64,000 nt of DNA from Micractinium sp. NFX-FRZ. Its lineage: Eukaryota; Chlorophyta; Trebouxiophyceae; Chlorellales; Chlorellaceae. Below the pieces are notes generated by a model. That model saw only the letters and a program-made list of their open reading frames with translations, made no database searches and had not been told where the DNA came from. Where the stretch lies: NCBI GenBank assembly GCA_029339195.1, contig JAPTJF010000032.1, positions 124,001 to 188,000 of the forward strand. Reading direction: 5' to 3'. A program made the position numbers and the translations under genes. The number at the start of each line of letters is the position of its first letter. Within the stretch, counting starts at the first letter, position 1. Positions 1 to 10,700 of this stretch are shown in pieces.

Positions 1-3000
1 TGCACCCTCCTGCCATACCCTGGGCACAGCGTGCCCCTCAACATATGCCCAAAGCCCGCTTCTCTGCCATTTTCACGCACGCACGGTCCGCTCCCTTGCA
101 AGCACATCCACCCCGCCGCCACCCACCTGTCCCGCTCCTGCCGCAGCACCTCCAGTCGCTCCTTCACCTCCTGCAGATCGCCCTGCATCCCGCCCAGGAC
201 CTGCTTGGAGGGCAACACGGGACGCAGCATGCCATGCTGTGCCAGTCAGATGCACTGTAGCAGGGGGCGTGAGAGCTGCCGTGCTCTCACTACGCAATGA
301 CTGCTGCATGAGCGCCAGCAGCAAGCACGCCCCTGTGTCCAAGTTGGCCCAGCCCAGGAAAGCAAGCAGTCACCTGCTCAAAGGCGCCAGTGATAACGTG
401 CTTGTCGTGCTCCAGTGCCTCAACCTGTAAATTGAAGGCCATCAGCGCAGCATGTCATAGCGCGCAACAAGCAAGTCACGGTGACAGAGGCGGAGCGGAG
501 CTCCCCAACTGTGTGTGCTGGTTTGCCGCATCCTGGCCTGCCCAAACAGCAGAGCACACCTTGCCCCGTGGTGACCCAGCATCACCATGTGCTGCAGCAA
601 GGAACAGGCAGGCAGGCAGGCGGGCTCGCCGCTTCCCCTTGCAGTACTACCCCCTGAGCCCGGCGCACCTTGCAGGCCAGGGCATCTGCCAGGTCAGTCT
701 TCACCAGCAGCTCATCCCGCATGCTCTCCAGCTCCTTGGTGAGATGCGAGGTGAGCGCTGAGCTGACACAGCCACGGGCCGCCCCCGCGGCAGCAGTGGG
801 CGAGGTGGCATGCGCCTGCTGGTGCTGCCAGGTGCTGCTGCCCAGCAGCCGCTCCTTGTGGCCGCCGCTGCCTTGGGTGGGACCCGGGCTGCGGCGCAGG
901 GTGGCCGCCTTGGGTGTGGATTGCGGTGGCAGTGGTGCCAGCTGCGGCTGCTGCTGCTGCGGGCTGCGCTGCTGCGGGCTGCGCAGCGCGGCCGCCTCGG
1001 GCGAGCCGCTCTGCTTGGCAAGCTCCCTGCTGCCGCCAGCACCTGGACTAGCCAGCGCAGGTGTGCTGAAGACAGAAATAAAAACAGGCTGCTGGTTGGC
1101 AGTGTCATTCAGCTGCTGCGTAGGGTTGAGCGCCGAAGGCGGCAGATGGCTGGCTGTGACTGCGCCTGCTGCCGCTGGTGCCAGCGCTCCGCCCCTGCTG
1201 CTGCCCTCCGCTGCCGGTCCAGCCAGCGAGTAGCCGCCTGCCTGCTGCTGGGCAGTGCTGGCACTGCCGCTGGCAGACAGCTGCGCTGCAGCTTCTGCGT
1301 CCGCCCCTGTCTGCTGCTCCACCTCATCGTTCACTGTCAGGGACTCTTCGTCCTGTGGGTGCTGCGTGAGGTTGGTGTTGGCCCAGGGCTCCCCGCCCCG
1401 TCCTGCAGTCACGGCGGGGCTTGGCTTGCGACATCACTGCTTGCCCCAGCGCACGGCAAGGTTAAGGTGTCCCCTTCCTCCTTGCACCATGCTCCACGTC
1501 AAGTGCGGCATGCATGCGCTGGCAATGCCGATCTGTTGCACACACACGCATATCTCCTCCTTAACTGAGCATGCCATGCCGCCCTCCCCGCCTCACCTGG
1601 GATCAGCGAGGCCCAGTCGGCGCGCAGCGGCCCCATGAGCCACAGGTGCCCCTGGCTGTCGCGCACAAACTCGCACACCAGGCCACGCAGCGTCAGCAGG
1701 TGCGCCTTCTGCACGTACTGCACCAGCCCGTGAGCTGCCTTGCGGGCCGCCATTTTGAGGGATGGGTCCACGGAGCCTAGCGTGCGCCCCAGGGTGCGCT
1801 CGCTGTCTGCCAGCGCAGCGTCATCCAGCAGCGAGGCATCAGAGGTCAGGTCAGCACCCGCCTCAGAAGCTACCCCACCGGCTGCAGAATTGCCGGTGGC
1901 AGATACTGCTGCTGCCGCTGCTGCAACCCCAGCGGCGCCAGCAGCGCTCAGGATGGGCTGGGGCGCAGGGGAGCCGGTGAGCACGCCCGGCTGCGGCGGC
2001 GGCGCTGCGGGGTCGCGGTACTGCAGGTACCGCCGGCTGAAGCGGCGCTGGAAGGTGTGACATGAGATGTTGACGCCGTCGTTGGTGTAGGAAGTGACGA
2101 AGCGCAGGTCCAAGAAGGGTGCCACGTAGGCCTGCCCAGGGATGCAGGACAAGTGTAACAGGCAGGTCATGCGGGGAGGCCTCAGCGGGCCAGGTTGTTC
2201 CTGCTCTACATGTGCCCTACTGTCCCCCGCCTGTGACCCCAATCAGTCAGCCAAGTTCTACGACACCCCAAGGTCCCTTTGGAGTTGAAAAGCCCTTCCC
2301 CAGGGATGTGACCATGCGCTGCCTGATCAGCCACTCAGCCTCATCGCAGCACCCACCAACGCACACCCACACCCACCCACCTGCAGGATGCACGGCGCCC
2401 CCTCCACCGCTTCTCCTGCTTCAGCCGCGGCCTGCATGCGCTCGCACAGTGCATCCAGCGCCTGCCGGTTGAGCAGCTTGGGCAGGCCATCAGGCCCGCG
2501 CAAGATGGCCACATAGCTCGAGTAACGGCCGCTGTCGTCCAGCGCGCAGCTCAGCAGGTGCGCCCGGATGTCCTCCATGGACGACTTGCCCGCGGGGCGC
2601 TGCACCACAACCCCATCCTGCACACGGCAGCAGCAGGGCATACACATCACAACTGTTTGTTGGATTCTGAGTCCGAAAGGCGGGGTGCAAGCATGCAGCC
2701 ACTCCCCTGCCTGTTCCGCCGCGTCCCACACCTTGTTGGTAGCAAACCACACCAGAGGCTGCCCGCGCCGCAGCACAAGGGTGTCTGGTATGTTGAGACG
2801 CAGCCGTATTCCTCGATCCTGAAATGCATGACATTGGAAAGAGGAAAGGCGACTTTGGCAGCACCAGATGCGGCACAACGGCGCAGTTGGCGGGGCGGGG
2901 CGGCGGGGTTGGCAGGTCAGCCTTGGGCAGCGCCGCTGGTCAAGCGGCGGGACTCACATTGCCCAGAAGCTCGAAGAAGATCGACCAGTCGGAGCGCAGC

Positions 3001-3029
3001 GCATCGTAGTCGACCGCTGGGGCCGCCAT
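1..3029 (-). CDS. Coiled-coil protein of unknown function, 5' part (truncated by window edge)
   Basis: Not recognised as a named family. Seven exons join in phase: 2958-3029, 2732-2818, 2381-2617, 1597-2131, 669-1402, 374-424 and 127-200, then the gene leaves the window; about 597 residues are visible. The start ATG at 3029 opens MAAPAVDYDALRSDWSIFFE and is followed by a GTGAGT donor. The N-terminal half is well ordered (for example FVTSYTNDGVNISCHTFQRR in exon 4 and LRGLVCEFVRDSQGHLWLMG near its end). Exon 5 is mostly low-complexity Ala/Gln/Ser/Pro. From the end of exon 5 through exon 7 the sequence is charged and heptad-like (LTKELESMRDELLVKTDLAD, then VKERLEVLRQERDR), which I read as a coiled coil. 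This could be a cytoskeletal or scaffold protein, but that is only inference. Confidence 0.7.
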
Positions 3030-3785
3030 TCGGCTCCGACACGGGTCAACTTCTCTTCAACGGCACGCTGTCTGCGGCGCTTACAAACTCGGCGCCGCCC
3101 CTGAGTCCCGGCGCGGAGTGTGGGGCAATTGGACGGATGTGCGGGCGGCCGGGCATCTTAGCCCTGCTGCGCCTGCTGGCCACAGGTGGTGTGGGGCCTG
3201 TCGCCAGCCACCGCCGCCGCTTCACCACCCACCACCACTCGATACCCCCATCCCCTGCCAACTATGCAGGAACACACATAAATACACAGCATACGCCTAA
3301 ACCACCAGTGTCAGAGGCTTGGCGGGCCTCATCTGTCTGACTGCGCTCCATGGCGCCCTGGTGCCGCCTGGGCTGGCGGCAGCGAACCTTGCCCAGCAGC
3401 CCAAGAACAATAGGCCATAACATATTACGGCGCGAAAAGAATGCCATACAGGGATAGCAGCGGGGGGATTTTCTTCTCTGGGGATGGCAGAGAGCAAAGA
3501 GCAGGACCAGAAGAACATGAGGGAGGGCAGGGGAGTGTGGGGGGACAGTACAGGGCGCGGTCGGTGGGGGCGGCAGGGTGCATTGCAGCCGCTGCCCGCG
3601 CCGCGCTCTCAGGCCAGCGACAGGGGCTGCCAGCACAACAGACAGGCGGGTGCTGCCGGCATCAGCCCGCAGCCACCGCGCGGTAACAAAACTGCCGCGG
3701 CCCCTGTGCTAGGCGGCAGGCGAGCAGGCCGGTGAGGCACAGGGACACCTCAGCGCCGTGCCAGCTCATCCTGTGCAAGCTCAGC

Positions 3786-4938
3786 TCAGTCGCGGGAGCC
3801 GAAGATGGAGCCCAGCACGCTCTTCTTGGCAGTGCCGGCAGCAGCCTTCACAGCCACCTTCTTGGTGCCGGTGGACTTCTGCGGGGAGGGAGGAGGGCGG
3901 AGGAGGGCGCGGGGGGCGGCGAGGTGAGCTTCATGGCACGGATTCAGCTGAAGACTGGAATGCGTGCAGGCTGCAGCACAGGGCTGAGAAGCCGACATAA
4001 GCATGGCGATGCCTGCCCAGCTCACTCCCTGCACAACGGCGCTGGCAGGGCGCACCCCCACCAGCTGCGGCACAGCCTGGCGCATGCCCCGGCGCATCCC
4101 CAGCATGTGCCCGCCCCGCCCGCCCGCCTCGCACCTTGGGGGCCGCCTTAGGGGCCGCGCTGCCGCCGAACATGGGGCCGTCCTTCATGCCGGGGGCAGT
4201 CTCGTAGCCAGCGCCAGTGCTGATAGAGTCCTTGGCGCTCCAGGTCTCATCGAACAGGCGAGCAAACTCGGGGTCGGCCTTGGTGGCAGCGATGCCGGCG
4301 CCAGCCACCGCCAGCAGTGACACGGGGAAGACAAAGGGGCGGAAGGACTCGAAGCCGCCGCCGGGGGCAGAGGGCTCCTCAGCCTGCTTGGCAGCCTTGG
4401 GGGCGGCAGCCTGCTTGGCAGCCTTGGGCGCGGCCGCCGCCTTCTCCTTGGGGGCGGGGGCGGTGTTGTTCACAAAGTTCTTCACCTCTGGCTGCACCAG
4501 CACCACGCCGGCCTCCGCGGGGCTGCCGCAGGTGGCCACCGCCGCCGCCGCAAGGCCCGCCGCCAGGAAGCGCAGGGGCGCCGCGGGGGCGGCCTCTGCG
4601 GGTGCAAGGCGGGCCGGGGGGGCAGGCGGTGAGTGAGCCAGGGGGGCCAGAAGTCGGCGGCACCAGGCGAATCCTTGGGCCCCTGCCCCACGTGCCCAAT
4701 GCACGTGTTTGTGAATGTCCCCAGCCACTCAAGGGCGCGCTACAGGCCGGGCATCATGCCCGCTGAGAGCGGGCTGCCTGCAGCGCCGCAAGTCTCCACT
4801 TTGCAGCGTCCCCTGGGCAATCGGTCTTCACTCACCCTGCTGCTGCACGGCAGCCACGCGAACCACGCGGCCGCGGGGCTGGCGGGTCGCCACCGCCGCC
4901 TTGCTGGTAAAGGCCTGGACCTGGCAGACAGCCGACAT
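3786..4938 (-). CDS. Chloroplast-targeted, Ala/Lys-rich thylakoid-type membrane protein
   Basis: Three exons, about 214 residues. Exon 1 starts at 4938 (MSAVCQVQAFTSKAAVATRQ) and looks like a stromal transit peptide: no acidic residues, rich in Ala, Arg and Val. A GTGAGT donor follows. Exon 2 opens with a second hydrophobic stretch (LAAGLAAAAVATCGSPAEAG) resembling a thylakoid-transfer signal. It then carries APK/AAK repeats, an Ala/Val membrane segment (FPVSLLAVAGAGIAATKA), and an acidic/aromatic block (FARLFDETWSAKDSISTGAG). Exon 3 is a basic tail ending SVLGSIFGSRD. The arrangement fits a small thylakoid membrane protein with one lumenal or stromal tail. I cannot name the family; small photosystem-associated or light-acclimation proteins are possible. 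Confidence 0.7.
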
Positions 4939-6542
4939 CTTGATAGTTGGTTGATCCACTGGTGGCGTCTGCAAGCTCCGTGGGGCGGCGGGTGGTGGTG
5001 AGGGACGGCTCTTCAGGGGCGCTGACAGGCTGGCAGGTTGAAGAAGATAAGCCCTCAGCGAAGAGCTAGAGGGCTCCTTGACTGCTTAAAAGGGTACTCG
5101 GATGCACTCTACCGTCCCTGCGAACTGCTGAGAGGGCAGGAAGGCTTGCCAGCGCTCGGCTGCGGCTGGCGCAAAGGCCTCAAAGAAGCGGGAGCCCCAG
5201 GGGCTTACAGTGGATTGTACAATTGTTGTGGCTGTGGTTCTCGATAGCCGTGGCAACGCAAGCGGCCAGCATTCTCTCGGCTGCCCGCCCTCCCGCCGCC
5301 TGTTGTCTGGTGGGTTGCCGTGCTGCCGGCTCTCCTGCCTAACGGGCCGGCCGTCTGCCTGGTATGCTCTCACCGGGCCTTGCATATAGACCTAACAGTG
5401 GGCCAAAGCTTGGGAAGTGGGACGCCTGAAGGTTGCGGCGTGGGCATGTGGCGATGCCGCTTGTACATTTCAGTCCGGTGTGCAGAGGATCACAAGCACC
5501 ATTGGAGAATAGGCCGGGCGTTACGGCGCAGCGTGCCCTGGAGAAAGCAGACACGTGTGGATGCAAGGCTACGCATGTACATGAGGAGAGATGGCCCTGA
5601 CGGGTACCCTGCCATGTGCAAATTTGGACACCACTGGCTGCAGAGGGCATACACAAGCCCCGCAGCTTCGGCCCAGGGCGGGCATGTCCGACTGCATGCA
5701 TCAGGGCGTCAAGGTATTCAATTCCAAGAAGTTCCTTTGCGGCGAGCTGGCTGGTGTAGTGCGGTCGTGCCCCTGCGGGACAGGCACAACAGACGCTGTC
5801 GGGTGCCGGCCGCTGCGTGCACCAGCACTTCATCGAACGCTGCACCTTGTAAAGGGCCTGCTCCGTCAGAAACGTCAATGGCAACCGATCAGGGCCGGCA
5901 ATATGAATTGGTTCTGAGTGACCCACTGGGTGCAATGTGCAACTTTACACACTACCAGAAAAATGCATCTCATGAGCATCTGTAAAGGCATGCAGTTACA
6001 TGCGGTGCTGATGTCAAAAACAAAGCAGGAAACCACTCGACTCGGCATGTTCACGAACAGGCACAAGTAGCGAGAACGTGAGTTGCTTGCTGGTTTGACC
6101 TTCGAGCCAGTGGCTGGGTGCGGCTTGCCCCACTACCCAGATGAGGGCCTTGACCTGGCAGACCCGCTGGCAGCACCGCCTGCAGGCGCCGCCTTCTTGC
6201 TGCCTGCTGCCCACTGGCGTAGTTCGCCCCACCACTCTGCCAGCGGGGGTGGAGGTGGAGGCTGAGCCGTGGCACAGCATGGCACAGCATGGCACAGGGC
6301 GCAGCGCAAGTGTCGCCACTGGGCGGGCCTGCAGGGCATAGGGAGCTACGTGTGTTGTTGACACCGTGCAGCCCTCCTCTCCATTAGCCAGGGGCAGGTT
6401 TGCTGAGCTGGCGGCAGGGGGGCGGTCACTAAGGCAGCCGCCCAATGGTGTGGCAGCACCTGCAGGGCGGCCCCGCAGCTGGGCCCCCGCATGCCCTGCC
6501 CCACCCCTTCGCCCTTGCCTCCCTCTCACCAGAGAGCACAGC
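4939..6542 (+). other. 1.6 kb with no convincing gene
   Basis: Open frames exist on both strands (+ strand to about 5985, - strand about 5339-5935), but none shows a recognisable family, transit peptide or clear exon borders. A + strand TGTAA 3'-end motif lies at 5981-5985 and a - strand TTACA at 5996-6000. A small unrecognised + strand gene ending here is therefore possible. Nothing else is supported. Confidence 0.4.
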
Positions 6543-6822
6543 TCACTGAGGCACCAGGTTCGGGCAGCACTTGCAGGCGGTCATGCAGCCGGGGCACTTC
6601 TTGGTCTGCGCAGCAGGGGAATAAGAGGTGGGGGCGTGGGACATGACGCCAGGTGGCGGGCTGGAAGCAGCGCAGCGCAGCACATGATTGTGGAAGAGAG
6701 GCAGCCGATTTAAAGTCAAGGTCGAGCTGGCAGAGCATGCACCTCGTGGCCGCGGCGGGCGCTGGCGGCACTGGTGCTGCACTGCTGTGGAAGCTTCCGT
6801 GCAGCTGCCCACATGCCCCACC
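6543..6822 (-). CDS. C-terminal two exons of a small Cys-rich protein (5' part unresolved)
   Basis: Two exons join in phase 0: one ending at 6822 (5' limit near 6940; GKYCCAPLQVLCGKAGACD onward, to YAACKPK followed by a GTGGGG donor) and 6543-6605 (TKKCPGCMTACKCCPNLVPQ, stop). The joined piece of about 55 residues has eleven cysteines in C-C, CxxC and CxCC spacing, suggesting disulfides or metal binding. Upstream exons could not be fixed: a strong CAG|GTAAGT donor sits near 7044 and candidate acceptors near 6975-6985, but frames are ambiguous. The 3' signal is probably the TTACA at 5996-6000. No family recognised. It could also be a spurious frame, hence the low score. Confidence 0.35.
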
Positions 6823-7529
6823 TTGGGCTTGCAGGCGGCATACGCCTGCGCAATCTGGGAGCCGGTCCAGTAGATGTCGCAGGCGCCGGCCTTGCCGCAC
6901 AGCACCTGCAGGGGCGCGCAGCAGTACTTGCCCATAACTTGAGTGAGGGGCAGCACACTGGGGCCGTTCCCATGAGAGGTCAGGCCAGGCCTGCACATCA
7001 TGATCAGCCCCGCTCTGGCCCCACTGCTGGTAGCACTTACCTGGCAGGGAAGGGCTCACTTGTGGGGTGAAGTGGGTGCTGGCGCTCAGAGGAAGTGCCG
7101 TGGATCTGCTCAGAGGGAGCATGGCAGGCGAATACATGGGACGGGAGGCGCCATCCCACCTGGCATCTGTGCCATCTGGCAGCGGAAACTTCAGAGGGAG
7201 GCATGCAAGCAACCCGCGCCACAGGTGACGGCGGGCTCTCCCTCCAGCTGGGGTCAGCACCCACAAACCCCAATGCACCACCCAGCCAGCACCCCTGTGC
7301 ACTGTCTCCTGGAAGGTTGCCTCACGTGACCTTTGCACAATGGGGCTGCAAATGACACAGCTCACGCTGGGCAGGGTGAAGGGAGCTGGCGCAGTGGGCG
7401 GGGCGCAGCGACGCCAGCAGATGGCAGTTCGTGGGGCAAGTGATGCACCAAAAGCACTGAAACCAACGCGGTGCGAGAGGCAAAGCGTGGTTATTAGCAT
7501 GAAACAGGGTGGGACGCAATCGAGGGCGC

Positions 7530-7580
7530 TCAATTAGGGCTTGCATTAGGGTTTGGTTGCATTAGGGGATCTGATTAGGG
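7530..7580 (+). repeat. Cluster of TTAGGG/ATTAGGG motifs
   Basis: Four ATTAGGG-type motifs occur in about 50 bases just beyond the 3' end of the ABCG gene. One reads ATTAGGGTTTGG, close to the plant/algal telomere unit TTTAGGG. It resembles a degenerate interstitial telomere-like tract, but is short and irregular. Confidence 0.5.
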
Positions 7581-7719
7581 ACCGGTGCTGAGGTTGGGAG
7601 CACGCCGTTACTCTGTGCCCGCGTATGGGTGCACAGGTGTATGGGAGGGGCTGGTCATAATGGATACCGTGTGCGCAGCCAGGTGCCACACGCGGCCGGC
7701 AGCGCTGGTTGGGGGATTT

Positions 7720-10700
7720 CTACATCCAACGCGGCCGAGGCATGACGAGATACATGAGCACAAAGGCAAGCAGCGCCTGCAGGGGCACCAGAGCAGGCAG
7801 GGGGGCGGGGGGTGCTTGGAACGCTGGGGGCGGCGTTTCGGGGCGCTTCGCACACGAAACGCATCCGGAAATGGCTTAAACAAGCAGGGGCCCACACCTC
7901 TGCTGGTTTCCTCAACCCACGCCCAAGGGCTTCCGGCACTTCGTCATTGAAAGAACAACTCGAAAGCTCACCAGGGCCAGATAGTAGCAGTCGTTGACAA
8001 TCACGTCTCTCGTCAGGTCGGCGGCGTCAATGCCAATGGTCTCCAGAAACACGGAGCCCCGCACATTCTTGGCGGCGGCGTAGCCCTTGAGCTGCGGGGC
8101 GGGGCAGGAAGGTGGGGTGACAGCGGGCGAGGGGGCAGAGGCAGTTGAGGGGCAGAGGCAGGTGATGGGGCAGGCAGGAGCGGAGTCAGGCCTCTCACAC
8201 TCAATGCTGGTGAATCCCGAGGAGCAGAAGAGAGGGGAGCCTCCCACCCAGCCTCCCTTGACACCCTGCTCTCGTCACCCCTGTCACCCTTGAACTTGCC
8301 CGCCTCCACCCGCCTCAAAGTTGATCGTGATGCCGCTCATTGCCTGGGTCACTACACACGAAAACTTCTGCTGGCGCCGGGAGAGAGCTCCCGGCCCACC
8401 CACCCAGCCACCCTTCCTCATTCACCGCTCCTTCCCCCCGCCCCGGCCCCCCCACCTCGAAGTCGATCTTGATGCCGCTCATCTCGTTGATCATGAGGCT
8501 GGAGTAGGCGTAGTAGAAGGGGGAGAGCCAGTGGGTCCAGCGGATCCAGTCGGGCATGGACTCTGGGTTGACCAGCATGCCTGCAGTGCACCAGGGAGCG
8601 CAGCAACGTGAGGATCTGCAGGGGGAGTGGCAATCGGGTTGACCAGCATGCCGGCGGGAGGGAGCATGGCAACAGGAGGGAGCACAGGGAAGCGGGATGA
8701 GCAGGAGACCGTGTGGGCGGATGAGCCAGGTAAGCAGCAGCAGCAGCAGCAGTGCGGGAGCCCAAGCAGAGGGGTAGGGCAGTGAGTGACACCATCACCC
8801 AACCAATCAACCACGCACCTGTGGGGCATGCCACAGGGGCCAATATAACCAGCGAGAGGTAGCATATTTCAAAAAAAAACAGGCGGCAGAGCAATGGGGG
8901 AGGGGGCGCTGGGCTGCACGGCCCAGCGCGCAAAGCAGGGAGCCCAGCAGGCACAGCAGCCACCCCGCACCTGAGACAACCACTGAGATGAGCAGGAGGA
9001 TGTTCATGATGAGAGAGGCCAGGCCCGCTGTGCTGCTGCCCACGGTAACGCTCAGCGACAGGGCGCCCATGGCTGCAGGGGGGCAGCATGGAGCGGGGGC
9101 GTGAAGGGCAGGGCGTTTGGTGGTAGTGCGTGCAAGCACAGCATACGCAGCGTGGGCGCGTGGCTGGTGGCGGCGTGCAGGTTGAGGGATGCACAAGGCA
9201 GGTGCCCTCCGTGAAGCCAATACACAGTAAAGGTGCCCCAGGTTTGCGGGGAGCACTGACCTCCCGCAAATGCTGCCACCACCATGAGGAAAGTTGCCAC
9301 CGTGGCGGCGTCAGTCTGCAGGCCCATCTGCACGAGGGGCGAGAGAAAGCGGGACGGGAAGGAGGGCACGTTGGCACGAATGGGAACGCTGTGCCTGGGG
9401 CAGCATCAGTCTGCAACCCCATGTGTGCTATCAATGGGAAGTGGGCGGCGGGAGGGAGAGGAGACCAACGCCTGTTCAGAGGAGACCCAAAAGTGGGCTC
9501 GGAGTGGGATAAAGAGGAGGGAGGGCACATGTGGGGCGGGCAGGGCAGCAATCAAGGCAGCATACGGAGCAGCACAGCAGGCACAGCACGGCGCACACAG
9601 CAGGGTGATCGCAGCTGGCAGCGCAGGAAGGGCGCAGCGGGCATGTCGGCGAGTGCGCAGAGGGGCAGCACAGAACGGCATGCACAGCAGGCAGATCGCA
9701 GCAGGCACAGCACAGCAGGCACACCGCACCATGGGATAGAAGGCTGCTGAGAAGATGAACACGGGGATGATGCGCAGCAGGCACAGCACAGGAGGCACAG
9801 CACAGCAGGCACAGCGCACACACACACACGCACCATGGGATAGAAGGCTGCTGAGAAGATAAACACAGGGATGATGCGCAACAGAAGCGCGTCCAGCACC
9901 ATCTTAGCCAGCAGGTAGCTGCCGGGACGGTAGTAGCCTCCTGCAGTTGCGGAAAAGAGGTGCGGGGGTGGGGGTCAGAGGGACAGGGGGTGAGGGAGGT
10001 CCACAGGGGAGGGGCAGGGAGGGAGACGAGCAGGCACGCTGTGTCGGGGGGCAGTGTGCCCACTCCCCACACCTGTGTGTTTGCCACGCACCCCTCACTT
10101 CCTGCACCACCATCAGTGGTTCCACTCATCAGTGCTTCCACTCCGCCCCGCCCACTCACCCCTCACTTCCCGCAGCACCATCTTGCGCTCCATCATGAGC
10201 AGGTCCACGGTAGTGAGGGAGGTGAAGGCGAAGAAGCAGAGCACGAAGAACATGGCGCCTGGGCGGGGGAGGGAGAGGAAGGCAGAGGGGCTTGGTGGGC
10301 GGGCCCAGCCAGAGACAGGCAAAACACAGCGTGGGGCCAGCAGCAGGATGCTTCTGTCGGGCCTGCTGACGACCAGGCGCCCGCTGCTGTACCGCGACTG
10401 CCACTCACCCACGCGGTTCTGTGCGCCAGACACGTCAAAGGTGACGTCAAAGAAGACGGCACCCACAAAGGCCCCCATCAACAGCGCCAGCGCCCTGCAC
10501 CCAAACACAGGTGCAAGGGGGCGGGTTGACAGCAGCACTTGCAGCATCGACAGCAGCAGCGACAGCAGCAGCAAATGCGGGTGATGGCTGAGGCAGCACG
10601 AGATCGGCAGGTCCGGCCGGCACGGGCGGCGGCCGCACACGGCACCGGCGGGTGCAAGTGACCGACCCCCTACCACAGACCCCCGGCCGCGCAGCAGCAA

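Noticed and set aside
5320..5985. 221-codon open frame on the + strand ending at a TGTAA motif
   Set aside because: No ATG-based start in good context and no recognisable domain; a competing open frame exists on the other strand. Kept only as a possibility.
8195..8225. Inverted MLVNPE-like sequence on the + strand opposite the ABCG intron
   Set aside because: About 17 of 21 bases resemble an exon-20 segment in reverse orientation. It is too short to separate from chance.
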